Below, one piece after another: positions 38,721 to 48,349 of a stretch of 64,000 bases of DNA (its first letter is position 1; each line of letters begins with the position of its first letter). A program made the translations under genes and the position numbers. Source of the stretch: Burkholderiaceae bacterium (GTDB lineage Bacteria; Pseudomonadota; Gammaproteobacteria; Burkholderiales; Burkholderiaceae_F); the NCBI GenBank assembly GCA_022843955.1, contig JALHMQ010000001.1, positions 248,001 to 312,000 of the forward strand, given 5' to 3'. The notes beneath the pieces are model-generated. The model worked only from the letters and a program-made list of their open reading frames with translations, did no database searches and was not told the DNA's origin.

Positions 38721-39140
38721 TCAGAACGACAGCACCTTGACCTCGGCCTTCAGCAGATGCCCGGCGACGTCGGCTGGCTTGGCCGGCGTGACGCCGGCGA
38801 TCAGGTCGGTTGCCTGGCAACCCGTATTGGGCAGGTAAAGGGCGCACACCTCGACCTTGGCGCCGTTCTTGATCAGTCCATGAAGCATCTGCTGCGGCGT
38901 CACGTTGCGCGGCTTCAGGGCGGACATCTGCGCGCCGTTCAGGGCAATGTCGCCAGCGGCGCCGCACAACAGGATCCGCACGCTGGCTCTTTGCTCGATA
39001 GCCTGACCAGCGAGCACCAGGCCGGCGCCTTGCTGCGCCATCGGGGTACTGGTGCTGATGGACACCATGAACTCGTCCTGAGCCAGGGCCGGAAGAGACA
39101 GCGACAGCAGGCAGGCACCAAGGATCAACGAACGCTTCAT
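38721..39140 (-). CDS. Periplasmic DsrE/F-like protein
   Basis: The 139-residue product starts MKRSLILGACLLSLSLPALAQ, a Sec signal peptide cleaved after ALA-Q. The mature domain resembles DsrE-fold proteins (VLAGQAIEQRASVRILLCGAAGDIAL, then MLHGLIKNGAKVEVCALYLPNTG). Cysteines in LLCGAAG, VEVCALYLP and TGCQATD could serve in sulfur relay or redox, but cytoplasmic DsrE partners are absent and its function is unknown. The start was placed at the signal peptide, with CGGAGT upstream; 51 earlier in-frame codons do not look coding. Confidence 0.8.
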   Translation of the reverse strand: MKRSLILGACLLSLSLPALAQDEFMVSISTSTPMAQQGAGLVLAGQAIEQRASVRILLCGAAGDIALNGAQMSALKPRNVTPQQMLHGLIKNGAKVEVCALYLPNTGCQATDLIAGVTPAKPADVAGHLLKAEVKVLSF

Positions 39141-39301
39141 GAAAGACTCCGGTGGGTAGGGATGCTTCGAGTTGCGATGGTTGCAACTACCCGCCGAGTC
39201 TGTCATCGAGGCGCGCGCACGCTGCGTGATCAGCGTGACAGTCCTGCTTCTAGGGTGACCCGCTGCACACTGGCCAGCGGCGCCCGGCTGCACCGCAAGC
39301 G

Positions 39302-40162
39302 TCAGCCGGCAAACCAGTTGAGCACGCCATCGAGCGGCGCGTGGTCGAGGGCCTGCATCGCCTGCGCGCGCACCACCGGCTTGGCGCGATACGCAATCGA
39401 CAGCCCGGCAATCTTCATCATCTTCAGGTCATTGGCGCCGTCGCCGATCGCGATGGCGCGTTCGGTGGGGCAGCCGAGCTGTGCGCACAGATCGCGTATC
39501 GCCTGTGCCTTGCCTTCGGCGTCAAGAATGTTGCCGCCGGCGGGGCCAGTAACGCGACCAGTGAGACGACCGGCGTCCACCCCGAGCTCGTTGGCCCGCA
39601 CATGGTCGAAGCCCAGTCGATCGCGCATCGCGTCAGTGAAGAAGGTGAAGCCGCCGGTGACCAGCAGCGTGGCGAGCCCGGCACGCTTGCAGGCCGAAAC
39701 GAGTTCGGTTGCGCCTTCGTTCAGGCGCAACCGCTCGTCCAACACCCGCTGCAGGAATGCGGCGTCCACGCCTTCGAGCAGCGCCACGCGACGCCGCAGG
39801 CTCGCCGCGTAGTCCTTGATCTCGCCGCGCATCGCCGCCTCGGTGATCGCGGCCACCTGCTCGCCCTTGCCGGCAAGTGCTGCGACCTCATCCAGGCTCT
39901 CGATGTTGATGAGGGTGGAGTCCATGTCCAACGCGAGCACACGGAACTGCGCCAGGCTGAGTGTCGGTTCGACGAAAGCCGCATCCAGGTGCCAGTAATC
40001 GGCCAGTGCCTGGACTGCACGCCGCGAATCGGCGTCGTCGGCCACCTCGACGCAGCGGGCGCTGCTGCGCCCAGTGGTGATGCGGCGGGGGGCGCAGGCC
40101 ACCTTGAACGTGTCGAGCGCCTCGGCCGTCAGCCGCGGGCCTTGCAGGACCAGATCTTTCAT
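39302..40162 (-). CDS. serB: Phosphoserine phosphatase SerB
   Basis: This HAD-family enzyme does the last step of serine synthesis. It has 286 residues. The catalytic motif is LDMDSTLI with Asp79 and Asp81; motif II is LLVTGGFTFF, and the metal motif GDGANDLKMMKIAG. The N-terminal 70 residues correspond to the regulatory ACT-like region seen in proteobacterial SerB, poorly conserved here. It is on the minus strand upstream of the DsrE-like gene, with 161 bases between. Confidence 0.95.
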   Translation of the reverse strand: MKDLVLQGPRLTAEALDTFKVACAPRRITTGRSSARCVEVADDADSRRAVQALADYWHLDAAFVEPTLSLAQFRVLALDMDSTLINIESLDEVAALAGKGEQVAAITEAAMRGEIKDYAASLRRRVALLEGVDAAFLQRVLDERLRLNEGATELVSACKRAGLATLLVTGGFTFFTDAMRDRLGFDHVRANELGVDAGRLTGRVTGPAGGNILDAEGKAQAIRDLCAQLGCPTERAIAIGDGANDLKMMKIAGLSIAYRAKPVVRAQAMQALDHAPLDGVLNWFAG

Positions 40163-40189
40163 CTCGGACAGACTGGCTCAGGAGGATTT

Positions 40190-40220
40190 GGCGGGCAGGC
40201 AAGCAACGTCAGCGCCCGCC
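40190..40220 (-). terminator. Hairpin downstream of the beta-barrel gene
   Basis: GGCGGGC / GCCCGCC (40190-40196, 40214-40220) with a 17-base loop lies between the end of the minus-strand beta-barrel gene and serB. There is no clear T-run, so termination is tentative. Confidence 0.3.
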
Positions 40221-40256
40221 CGCCGAATGGCGGCCGGGTGCGGCAAGGCTGCAGGA

Positions 40257-40958
40257 TCAGAACCGGTAGCCGATGCCGAACGAGAGCACCGGATAGACGT
40301 TGCTCAGCCCGGAGTCACTGCGGAAGTCGTCTTCCTCGGCACGCAGGTCATTTTGCAGCTGCGCACATTGCGCCGGGCTGAAGGCCGCGCTGCAGTTGGC
40401 CTGCAGGCTCACGCGCGCATCGGCACCGATCATCACGCCCAGGTCGGCGCTGAAGAACACGCCGGTGCCGGCCGAGCGGGCCGCAGTGCCCCAGCCCACG
40501 CCAAAGTACGGCGTCGTCTTCTTGAAGCTGAGATCGCCGTTGACCGTCCCGATATCGGCGATCGCGTAGTCGCGGCCATTGATCTCGATCGTGCCCGAGG
40601 TACCGCGTGCCACGCCCTCGAAGCGGTTGTCGTTGTAAGCAAGACCCACGCTCAGCCGGAAGCGGCCGCCCCCTGGATGGAAGTCGGCCAGGGCCATGCC
40701 GGTGCCGAAGTTCCACTTGCCTTCGTAGCGGACGCCCGACTCCGTGGTGTTACGGGTCACGGATCCGCCGGCGAGCGCCGCGCGCAGGCCGAACTGGTCG
40801 GACAACGAGATGGCGAACTCGCCGCCGAAGCCGGTGGTGCCGGCGCGCGCGGCAACTGCCGTCTGGGCGGCGGCGGGTGCGGCGGCAACGAAGAAGAGAG
40901 AGGCAACCGCAAAGAGGCCGACATGGCCGGCGCGTGGCATGAGAACTGTGAGACGCAT
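40257..40958 (-). CDS. Predicted outer membrane beta-barrel protein
   Basis: This 233-residue protein has a signal peptide ending APAAAAQ (about residue 32). The mature part consists of alternating amphipathic strands (FGGEFAISLSDQFGLRAALAGG, FRLSVGLAYNDNRFEG, TPYFGVGWGTAARSAG) and ends in the barrel signature GIGYRF with a C-terminal Phe, as needed for BAM insertion. Two cysteines in one loop (NCSAAFSPAQC) may form a disulfide. It resembles small OmpW/OprG-like or porin-fold proteins; ligand unknown. It lies between serB and mfd, with 273 bases upstream. Confidence 0.8.
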   Translation of the reverse strand: MRLTVLMPRAGHVGLFAVASLFFVAAAPAAAQTAVAARAGTTGFGGEFAISLSDQFGLRAALAGGSVTRNTTESGVRYEGKWNFGTGMALADFHPGGGRFRLSVGLAYNDNRFEGVARGTSGTIEINGRDYAIADIGTVNGDLSFKKTTPYFGVGWGTAARSAGTGVFFSADLGVMIGADARVSLQANCSAAFSPAQCAQLQNDLRAEEDDFRSDSGLSNVYPVLSFGIGYRF

Positions 40959-41209
40959 GGTTCGATCCTTCTTGGTCTTGTCGTCAGAGAGGCCCGCGAG
41001 GGGATGGCCTTCTAACGGGCGAGGTCGTCGCCTGGGTTGACCTGTTCCGCGAGGATACCGCCGCGCCTGGACGCGGCGGGGCGCAGCTACGGTGGCGACT
41101 CACCGATCAACCGAGGACGGCTGCCGAGCCGGGGCTACGGGATCGTCGGTGGGCGCGCGAGACCGTACGGGCACGGACTATCCACGCCACGCGGCCGACT
41201 GCTGGCCCG

Positions 41210-41230
41210 CCGGCGGCCGGATGCCGCCGG
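41210..41230 (-). terminator. Hairpin after mfd
   Basis: CCGGCGGC / GCCGCCGG (41210-41217, 41223-41230) with a 5-base loop lies one base beyond the mfd stop on the minus strand. No T-run follows. Confidence 0.45.
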
Positions 41231-41231
41231 G

Positions 41232-44200
41232 CTAACTCGGTGCAAGCGCCTTGAACACCGTGCGCAGCAACTGCAGCCGGGCGTCGAGATTGGGTGTGGC
41301 GCGATCAATGCGCAGGCGGTCCGGGCCCGCCAGGCGCATGCCCTTTTCCTTCTGCATCAACGCGATCAGACGCTGTGGATCGATCGGTGCGTTAGAGACG
41401 AAGCCGATCGCGATAGCTTCGTTCGAGGCATCGATCTTCTTCACGCCGAGCGGCCCGGCGGCCAGGCGCAGCCGGTGCGTCTCGATCAGCGCCTTGCCGG
41501 CTTCGGGCAGTTTGCCGTAGCGATCCGCGATCTCTTCCTGGACGTCGAACAGGTCGTCTTCGCCTTCGCAACTGGCGAGCTTCTTGTAGAGCGACAGGCG
41601 GTGATGCACATCGGCCACGTAGTCGGCCGGCAGCAGCGCCGGCACATGCAGGTTGATCTCGGTGACCGCCTGCAGCGGAGCCATCAGATCGGGTTCGCGA
41701 CCGGAACGCAGCGCGCGCACCGCGGCGTTGAGCATCTGTGAGTAGAGATCGAAGCCGACCTCATGCATGTTCCCGCTCTGGTTCTCTCCCAGAACTTCAC
41801 CGGCACCGCGAATCTCCAGGTCGTGCATCGCCAGGTAGAAGCCGGAGCCCAGCTCCTCCAGATTCTGGATCGCCTCCAGCCGCTTCTCGGCGTTCTTGGT
41901 CATGCCTCCTTCGTCGGGCACCATCAGGTACGCATAGGCTTGGTGGTGCGAGCGGCCGACCCGACCGCGCAGCTGATGCAATTGGGCGAGGCCGAACTTG
42001 TCTGCGCGGTGGATGATGATCGTGTTGGCGCTGGGCACGTCGATGCCGGTCTCGATGATCGTGGTGCACAGCAGGACGTTGAAGCGCTGCTGGTAGAAGT
42101 CACGCATCACGCGTTCGAGCTCGCGCTCGCCCATCTGTCCGTGGGCGATCTCGATGCGCGCTTCCGGCACCAGTTCGGCCAGCCGCGCGCGGCGGTTCTG
42201 GATGGTGTCGACCTCGTTGTGCAGGAAGTAGATCTGGCCGCCGCGCTTGAGTTCGCGCAGACAGGCCTCGCGCATCAGCGAACCGGACTCCTTGCGTACG
42301 AAAGTCTTGATCGCCAGTCGCCGCAGCGGCGCGGTGGCGATCACGCTGAACTCGCGGATGCCCTCCATGCTCATCGCCAGCGTGCGCGGGATCGGCGTCG
42401 CGGTCAGCGTCAGTACGTCCACCTCCGCTCTCAAGCTCTTCAAGCGTTCCTTCTGTCGTACGCCGAAGCGGTGTTCCTCGTCGATGATCACCAGACCCAG
42501 GCGGTCGAAGCGCAGCTCCGGGGTGAGCAGCTTGTGGGTGCCGATCACGATGTCGATGGTGCCCGCGTTGACGCCGACAATGGCGTCGGCCATCTCTTTC
42601 GGCGAGCGGAAACGGCTCAGCTCGACGATCTGCACCGGCCAGTCGGCAAAGCGGTCGCGGAACGTCTGCGCATGCTGCTCGGCCAGCAGGGTGGTCGGAC
42701 ACAGGACAGCGACCTGGCGGCCGCCCGCGACGGCGATGAAGGCGGCGCGCAGCGCCACCTCGGTCTTGCCGAAGCCGACGTCGCCGCACACCAGACGATC
42801 CATCGGAAAGCCGGCGCTCATGTCCTTCAGTACGGCGTCGATGGCGGCCTGCTGGTCGGGCGTCTCGTCGAAGCCGAACCCCTCGGCGAACAGCTCATAG
42901 TCGCCGTGCTTGAAGTCGAACGCGTGGCCCTTGCGGGCGGCGCGCATCGCGTACAGGTTCAGCAATTCGGCGGCGGTGTCGCGTACCTGCTTGGCGGCTT
43001 TCTTCTTCGCCTTTTCCCAGTCGCCACCGCCCAGATGGTGCAACGGCGCGGCATCCGGATCGGCGCCGCTGTAGCGGCTGATCAGGTGCAGCTGCGCCAC
43101 GGGCACGTACAGCTTGGCCGAGTTCGCGTAGTCCAGATGCAGGAACTCGGTGGAGCCGTCGCCCAGGTCCATCGATTCGAGGCCCATGTAGCGGCCGATG
43201 CCGTGCTCCACATGCACCACCGGGTCGCCCACCTTGAGCTCCGCGAGGTCGCGGATCATCGCCTCGACGTTGGTGGCGCGTTCGCGCGAACGATTGCGGT
43301 TGCGGCGCGGGCTGACCGCGTACAGCTCGGCCTCGGTCAGCAGCGTCAGCCGCTGTGCGGGCAGCGCAAAGCCCTGGTAGAGCGAGGCCACGCCGAGCGA
43401 CAGCGGCGCATCGGCGGCGAGGAAGCCGGCGAAGTCCGCGTTGTCGGCGAAGTCGAGCGCATGGTCGCGCAGCATCTGACCGATGGTCTCGCGCCGCCCG
43501 GTCGAGTCGGCCAGCAGCAACACGCGACCGTCTTCGATTTTCACCCGATCCACCAGCGCTCGCAGACGGGCCAGCGGATCGTCGGCCTTACGTTCGACAT
43601 TGACCGGCGCCGGCGCGGCAAAGCCTGGATGGTTGCCTTCATCTTCGTTGAAGGCGAGTCGTGCATAGGGCTTGGCGGCGATGAAGAACGCCTCGGCATC
43701 GATGAACAGGTGGGCCGGCGGCAAGCACGGCCGCTCGCGGTCCTTGGCGAGAAAGCGATAGCGTTCCGAAGTCTCGGTCCAGAAGCGCTGACAGGCCGCC
43801 TCGATTGCGCCGTGCATCGCGAGCTCGGTGCCGGCGGGCAAGTAATCGAACAATGTCGCCGTGTGCTCGAAGAACAGCGGCAGGTAGTACTCGATGCCCG
43901 GGCCTGCGATTCCCTGGCCGACATCCTTGTAGACCGTGGCCTTGCTCGGGTCGCCCTCGAAGACCTCGCGAAAGCGGCCGCGGAAAGCGGTGCGTGCCGT
44001 CTCGTCCAGCGGAAACTCGCGGCCCGGCAGCAGACGTACCTCGGGCACCGGATACAGACTGCGCTGGGTGTCGGGATCGAAGGCGCGGATGACATCAATC
44101 GCATCGTCGAGCAGGTCGAGGCGGTAGGGCAACGTCGAGCCCATCGGATACAGGTCGATCAGTCCGCCGCGCACAGAGAACTCGCCGGGGGCCACCACCT

Positions 44201-44705
44201 GCGACACATGCTGGTAGCCGGCCATCACGAGTTGCGCACGCAACTTCTCGCCGTCGAGCTGCTGCCCCTGTCGGAAGAAGAACGTATGCCCGGCAATGTA
44301 GGCCGGCGGACAGAGGCGATACAGCGCCGTGGTGGCTGGCACCACGAGAACGTCGAGGGTGGACTGGTCGTCGCGATTGAGCAGCCGGTACAGCGCCTCC
44401 AGTCGTTCGCTCACCAGGTCCTGGTGCGGCGACAAGATGTCGTAGGGCAGCGTTTCCCAGTCGGGGAACGCGCGCACCGTCAGCGCGGGATCAAAGTAAG
44501 GCAGTTCGTCGATCAGCCGCTGCGCATCGTGCGCATCGGCACAGAACACGACCAGCAGCTTGCCGCGACGCCGGGCGGAGGCGCCCAACCGTGCGATCAG
44601 CAACGCGTCGCCTGATCCGGGTGGGCGGGGCAGGGCAAAACGATCCCCTGCCGACAGACTCGGCACGGACAGTTCGATCGATGGAGGTGAGGCGGGTGTG
44701 TCCAC
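41232..44705 (-). CDS. mfd: Transcription-repair coupling factor Mfd
   Basis: This large ATPase removes RNA polymerase stalled at DNA damage and recruits UvrAB. It has about 1157 residues. The UvrB-like N-terminal module is followed by the RNA polymerase interaction region (VGDPVVHVEHGIGRYMGLE). The translocase motor has Walker A GDVGFGKTEVALRAAF (near residue 640), DEEHRFGVRQKE as the DEEH box, and later TTIIETGIDVPSANTIII. The C-terminal TRCF domain is intact. GTG at 44705 was chosen over a TTG three codons upstream; neither has a strong ribosome site. It is divergent from ispD. Confidence 0.96.
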   Translation of the reverse strand: MDTPASPPSIELSVPSLSAGDRFALPRPPGSGDALLIARLGASARRRGKLLVVFCADAHDAQRLIDELPYFDPALTVRAFPDWETLPYDILSPHQDLVSERLEALYRLLNRDDQSTLDVLVVPATTALYRLCPPAYIAGHTFFFRQGQQLDGEKLRAQLVMAGYQHVSQVVAPGEFSVRGGLIDLYPMGSTLPYRLDLLDDAIDVIRAFDPDTQRSLYPVPEVRLLPGREFPLDETARTAFRGRFREVFEGDPSKATVYKDVGQGIAGPGIEYYLPLFFEHTATLFDYLPAGTELAMHGAIEAACQRFWTETSERYRFLAKDRERPCLPPAHLFIDAEAFFIAAKPYARLAFNEDEGNHPGFAAPAPVNVERKADDPLARLRALVDRVKIEDGRVLLLADSTGRRETIGQMLRDHALDFADNADFAGFLAADAPLSLGVASLYQGFALPAQRLTLLTEAELYAVSPRRNRNRSRERATNVEAMIRDLAELKVGDPVVHVEHGIGRYMGLESMDLGDGSTEFLHLDYANSAKLYVPVAQLHLISRYSGADPDAAPLHHLGGGDWEKAKKKAAKQVRDTAAELLNLYAMRAARKGHAFDFKHGDYELFAEGFGFDETPDQQAAIDAVLKDMSAGFPMDRLVCGDVGFGKTEVALRAAFIAVAGGRQVAVLCPTTLLAEQHAQTFRDRFADWPVQIVELSRFRSPKEMADAIVGVNAGTIDIVIGTHKLLTPELRFDRLGLVIIDEEHRFGVRQKERLKSLRAEVDVLTLTATPIPRTLAMSMEGIREFSVIATAPLRRLAIKTFVRKESGSLMREACLRELKRGGQIYFLHNEVDTIQNRRARLAELVPEARIEIAHGQMGERELERVMRDFYQQRFNVLLCTTIIETGIDVPSANTIIIHRADKFGLAQLHQLRGRVGRSHHQAYAYLMVPDEGGMTKNAEKRLEAIQNLEELGSGFYLAMHDLEIRGAGEVLGENQSGNMHEVGFDLYSQMLNAAVRALRSGREPDLMAPLQAVTEINLHVPALLPADYVADVHHRLSLYKKLASCEGEDDLFDVQEEIADRYGKLPEAGKALIETHRLRLAAGPLGVKKIDASNEAIAIGFVSNAPIDPQRLIALMQKEKGMRLAGPDRLRIDRATPNLDARLQLLRTVFKALAPS

Positions 44706-44786
44706 AAAAAACAATCGCGGCGGCGGAGCACCGAGCAGGAACCCCGACCGCCGCGAACGCGTGGCTATTATAGGAGCGCCTCAACA

Positions 44787-45515
44787 ATGAGCCCGCGCGC
44801 CTTGTCCAATCCCAGCCTGTATGCCCTGATACCTGCCGCCGGCATCGGATCGCGTATCGGCGGCGAACTGCCAAAGCAGTACCTGATGCTGGGCGCGGTC
44901 ACGATGCTGGAACGCGCGGTGGATGCGGTCCTGGCCGATGCCCGCATTCGGCAAGCCGTAGTGGTGGTGTCCGCGACCGATGCCTATGCCGCCAATCTGG
45001 ATTTCGATGCGCGCGTCCGACTGGCGTCAGTCGGTGGCAGTACGCGCGCCGCATCGGTGCGCGCCGGGCTCGATGTGCTCGCAGAAGCGGCCCGCGATGA
45101 CGACTGGGTGCTGGTGCATGATGCTGCCCGACCCTGCCTGGCGGTGGACGAGCTGACGTTGCTGATCGAAACCCTCACGGACGGCGTCGCCGGCGGCGAC
45201 CCGGTGGGCGGATTGCTCGCGGTGCCGCTCGCCGACACCCTCAAGCGCAGTGCAGGCGGACGCGTCACGGCCACGCTTGACCGTGCCCAGCTTTGGCGCG
45301 CCGCCACCCCACAGATGTTCCGGCTTGGCCTGCTGCGCGCTGCACTTGACGCCCCCCGCGTGACCGACAGCGCTACCGACGAAGCCAGCGCGATCGAGCG
45401 CCTGGGCCACGCGCCACGCCTGGTGCCCGGCCTGCCGACCAACATCAAGGTCACCACCGCGGCGGACTTGCCACTGGCGCGCGCGATCCTCGCCATGCAG
45501 GGGCGCGTGCGATGA
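44787..45515 (+). CDS. ispD: 2-C-methyl-D-erythritol 4-phosphate cytidylyltransferase
   Basis: This enzyme makes CDP-methylerythritol in the non-mevalonate isoprenoid pathway. It has 242 residues. The nucleotide-binding loop [20 protein letters not shown] (13-32), [11 protein letters not shown] and the TDEASAIE motif are the family signatures. AGGAG lies nine bases before the ATG. Its end overlaps ispF by four bases (ATGA), so IspD and IspF, which act two steps apart in the pathway, are translated together. hpnCDE later in the window use the resulting prenyl units. Confidence 0.95.
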   Translation: MSPRALSNPSLYALIPAAGIGSRIGGELPKQYLMLGAVTMLERAVDAVLADARIRQAVVVVSATDAYAANLDFDARVRLASVGGSTRAASVRAGLDVLAEAARDDDWVLVHDAARPCLAVDELTLLIETLTDGVAGGDPVGGLLAVPLADTLKRSAGGRVTATLDRAQLWRAATPQMFRLGLLRAALDAPRVTDSATDEASAIERLGHAPRLVPGLPTNIKVTTAADLPLARAILAMQGRVR

Positions 45516-45988
45516 ATTTCAGGATCGGCCAAGGCTACGACGTACACGCGCTGGTGCCGGGGCGCCGCCTGATCATCGGCGGCGTGCAGATCGACCACAG
45601 CCATGGACTGCTTGGCCACTCGGATGCCGATGTCCTGCTGCATGCGATCACCGACGCCGTGCTCGGTGCGGCGGCGCTCGGAGACATCGGCCGTCTGTTT
45701 CCCGATGCCGACGCGGCCCACAAGGACGCTGACAGCGTGCTGCTGCTGCAGACCGCGATGGGCCGGGTGCAGGCCGCCGGGTGGCAGGTGGTCAACGTCG
45801 ACTGCACGGTCGTGGCGCAGCGGCCGAAGATCGCCCCCCATGTGCCGGCGATGCAGGAGATCATCGCCGCCAGCCTGGGCATCGGCGTCGACGCGGTCAA
45901 CATCAAGGGCAAGACCACGGAGTGGCTGGGCTTCGAAGGGCGCGGCGAGGGCATCGCGGCTCACGCGATCGCGCTGTTGCAGCGCTGA
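45512..45988 (+). CDS. ispF: 2-C-methyl-D-erythritol 2,4-cyclodiphosphate synthase
   Basis: This zinc enzyme forms the cyclic diphosphate intermediate of the non-mevalonate isoprenoid pathway. It has 158 residues, the usual length. The metal ligands Asp10 and His12 lie in [11 protein letters not shown], with [21 protein letters not shown] and [17 protein letters not shown] as the other conserved segments. The start overlaps the ispD stop by four bases. It converges on an envZ-type kinase gene 56 bases away. Confidence 0.96.
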   Translation: MNFRIGQGYDVHALVPGRRLIIGGVQIDHSHGLLGHSDADVLLHAITDAVLGAAALGDIGRLFPDADAAHKDADSVLLLQTAMGRVQAAGWQVVNVDCTVVAQRPKIAPHVPAMQEIIAASLGIGVDAVNIKGKTTEWLGFEGRGEGIAAHAIALLQR

Positions 45989-46005
45989 GTCGGCATCGAG
46001 GACAG

Positions 46006-46043
46006 GCGCGGCCGTCCGGCGCTAGCCCGGTTGCTTGCCGCGC
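46006..46043. terminator. Hairpin between convergent ispF and envZ-like genes
   Basis: GCGCGGC / GCCGCGC (46006-46012, 46037-46043) has a 24-base loop and no T-run. It is only a tentative bidirectional terminator. Confidence 0.28.
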
Positions 46044-46044
46044 G

Positions 46045-47439
46045 CTACGCAGCCTTCGTCCGCCGGGGCAGGGTGAGGCTCGCGCGCAGCCCGTAGGGCA
46101 CTTCATCGGCAGCAGGGCCGAGCGAGAGTTGGCCGCCATGCAGGCGGGCGATGCGCGCCACGATCGCCAGCCCGAGGCCGGCCCCGGTACTGCCGGTGCG
46201 CGCCGCCTCACCGCGTTGGAATGGGCGCAGCAGCCGGTCGCGGTCGGCCGCGTCGATGCCGGGTCCGCGGTCGGCAACCTCGATCACCGCCTGCTGCGCA
46301 TCGGCCCGCAACGTCACGGCGATGGCGAGCGTGGAGTCGTGGCTGTGGCCATAGCGGCTGGCGTTGGTCAGCAGGTTGTCGAGGGCGCGCAGCAGTTCGG
46401 TGCGGTGTCCGCTGAGGTGCACGCCGGCCGCGATGTCGGTGGTCACCGCGTCGCCGAGGCGCAGATGGGCGACTGCCTCCTGCACCAATGCGGACAGATC
46501 AATCGTCTCTGCCGGCTGCTGTGGCTCGGTGCGGGCGTAGTCGAGGAACTGCCGCACGATGGCGTCGATCTGCTCGATGTCGCCTGCCATCGCCGCCCGG
46601 GTCTCCTCAGGCAGCGGGTTGATCTCCAGTTCCAGGCGCAGGCGGGTCAGCGGCGTGCGCAGGTCGTGCGAGATGCCGGCCAGCAGGATCGCACGGTCCT
46701 GTTCCAGCTGATCCAGGTCGGCGACCATCCGATTGAAGCTCTGGTTCACGGTGCGGATCTCGGCTGGCCCCTTGTCCGGCAAGGGGGCCGGACGCCGCCC
46801 TGCGCCGAGGTCGCGCGCGGCGAGTGACAGGCGGGCCAGCGGCAGGTTGACGACACGGGTGATCGCCACCGCGACCAGCAGCGACAACAGCGCCGCAATG
46901 ATCGCCCAGCGCACCCACAATGAGCCGCTGTCGAGCAGCAGTGGATCGCGTTCGATGAAGACCCAGTAGGCGTCCTCCTCGATGCTGAAGCTCACCCAGT
47001 GACCGGCAACGCCGTTGACCTCCGCGGCGATCCGCGTCTGCGGGCCAAGCGCGTCGCGCACGCGCGCGTGGATCAGTCGCACCAGCGGCGCATCGGGGTA
47101 GTCGCGCGTCTGATCACCGGCCTCGAGCGGCACGATGCGGATGCCTTCGTTGTCCGCCAGTTCGGCCAGCAGGTCGCGGCGAATGGTCGCGTCCGAATAG
47201 AGCAGCGCCGCGCGCGTGATATTGACGATCGACACCACCTGCTGCGCGATCTGCCGCGCACGTGGTTCGCGTTCGAGCACGCGAAAGCTCTGCGCCCAGG
47301 CAATGAGACTCGCCAGGATCAGCAAGACGATCAGCAGGAAGGTGCGCCAGAACAGCGACGGCGAGCGCAGCGGCACGATGGCGGGTCGTCGATCGCGGCC
47401 GACGGCCGCCTCAGCCGTTGCCGTCGGGAATGAACACAT
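46045..47439 (-). CDS. envZ: EnvZ-like sensor histidine kinase
   Basis: This inner-membrane sensor kinase pairs with the OmpR-like regulator encoded just upstream. It has 464 residues. Membrane segments at about 30-50 and 175-195 flank a periplasmic domain; a HAMP domain follows (about 196-245). The phosphoacceptor is His258 in GISHDLRTPLTRL. ATP-binding boxes are NLLTNASRYG, VADRGPGID and GSTGAGLGLAIVARIA. The ATG at 47439 overlaps the ompR end by 29 bases; GTG at 47376 would remove the overlap less cleanly from ompR and shorten the tail. The osmotic or other stimulus cannot be read. Confidence 0.92.
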   Translation of the reverse strand: MCSFPTATAEAAVGRDRRPAIVPLRSPSLFWRTFLLIVLLILASLIAWAQSFRVLEREPRARQIAQQVVSIVNITRAALLYSDATIRRDLLAELADNEGIRIVPLEAGDQTRDYPDAPLVRLIHARVRDALGPQTRIAAEVNGVAGHWVSFSIEEDAYWVFIERDPLLLDSGSLWVRWAIIAALLSLLVAVAITRVVNLPLARLSLAARDLGAGRRPAPLPDKGPAEIRTVNQSFNRMVADLDQLEQDRAILLAGISHDLRTPLTRLRLELEINPLPEETRAAMAGDIEQIDAIVRQFLDYARTEPQQPAETIDLSALVQEAVAHLRLGDAVTTDIAAGVHLSGHRTELLRALDNLLTNASRYGHSHDSTLAIAVTLRADAQQAVIEVADRGPGIDAADRDRLLRPFQRGEAARTGSTGAGLGLAIVARIARLHGGQLSLGPAADEVPYGLRASLTLPRRTKAA

Positions 47440-48133
47440 AGCCCAAGCCCCAGACGGTCTGGATGTACTTGGGCTTGGACGGATCCGGTTCGATCATCTT
47501 GCGCAGTCGCGAGATCTGCACGTCGAGCGAGCGATCGAACGCCTCGTACTCGCGCCCGCGCGCCATTTCCATCAGTTTCTCGCGTGACAGCGGCATCTTC
47601 GGATGGCGTGCGAACACCTTGAGCACGGCGAACTCGCCGGTGGTGATGGCGATCTGCTCGCCGTTACGGGTCAGGGTACGGGTCGCCAGATCGAGCTCGA
47701 ACTCGCCGAAGCGCACGCTGCCGGCTTCCTGAGCCGGTGCCCCCGGCAGCTCGTCGGCACCTTTGCGGCGGAGCACGGCGTGGATGCGCGCCAGCAGCTC
47801 ACGCGGATTGAAGGGCTTGGGGAGGTAGTCGTCCGCGCCCATCTCTAGGCCGACGATGCGGTCCACGTCCTCTCCCTTGGCGGTGAGCATGATCACCGGC
47901 GTGCGGTCATTGCTGCCGCGCAGGCGTCGCAGCACCGACAGACCGTCTTCGCCCGGCATCATCAGGTCCAGGATCAGCACGTCGTAGCGCTCGCGCAGCC
48001 AAAGCTTGTGCATGGCGGCGGCGTTCTCGGCCACGTGCACCGCGAAGCCGTTGTCGCCCAGATAGCGGCGCAGCAGGTCACGCAGGCGGGGGTCGTCGTC
48101 GACGACAAGCGCTTTGGTTTCGGATCGGTTCAT
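47411..48133 (-). CDS. ompR: OmpR-like response regulator
   Basis: This DNA-binding response regulator is phosphorylated by the adjacent kinase. It has 240 residues. The receiver domain has the acidic VVDDDP and phosphoacceptor Asp56 in LILDLMMPGEDG, with Lys near the end of MLTAKGEDVD. The C-terminal winged-helix domain has REYEAFDRSLDVQISRLRKMI and ends TVWGLGYVFIPDG. The start MNRSETKALVV was chosen because 74 in-frame codons before it do not look coding. The gene overlaps envZ. Porin control is typical for the family; targets here are unknown. Confidence 0.94.
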   Translation of the reverse strand: MNRSETKALVVDDDPRLRDLLRRYLGDNGFAVHVAENAAAMHKLWLRERYDVLILDLMMPGEDGLSVLRRLRGSNDRTPVIMLTAKGEDVDRIVGLEMGADDYLPKPFNPRELLARIHAVLRRKGADELPGAPAQEAGSVRFGEFELDLATRTLTRNGEQIAITTGEFAVLKVFARHPKMPLSREKLMEMARGREYEAFDRSLDVQISRLRKMIEPDPSKPKYIQTVWGLGYVFIPDGNG

Positions 48134-48349
48134 CGTGTTGCGGTCTTCCAAGGTCAAGCCGAGCGCGATGCTACGCAGCGCGCGGCCGGCATCCTGCACG
48201 TGGCCACATTCGGTTACAGAATTTACCCTGCATGGGCGCCAACCGTGGCGCGCTGTCACCCCGACCAGAGGGCGACTGCCTAAGATGTCACTGGTGGCGC
48301 GACAGTGCGCCGTCTCAGCAAAGCCATCGGAACCTTGCCGACGCACGTC

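Noticed and set aside
41763-44615. A 950-codon open frame opposite mfd
   Set aside because: It lies wholly antisense to a full-length, clearly recognisable mfd. Its translation is His/Gln/Arg/Ala-rich with no motif, as expected for complementary frames in high-GC DNA.
44766-44771. TATTAT as the ispD -10 box
   Set aside because: The predicted transcription start would fall after the AGGAG ribosome site, so it is unlikely to serve ispD in the plus direction.
48213-48226. GTTACAGAATTTAC upstream of ompR as an OmpR/CpxR autoregulatory site
   Set aside because: On the minus strand it reads GTAAA and GTAAC words spaced nine rather than ten bases, and no second site is visible; too weak to call.
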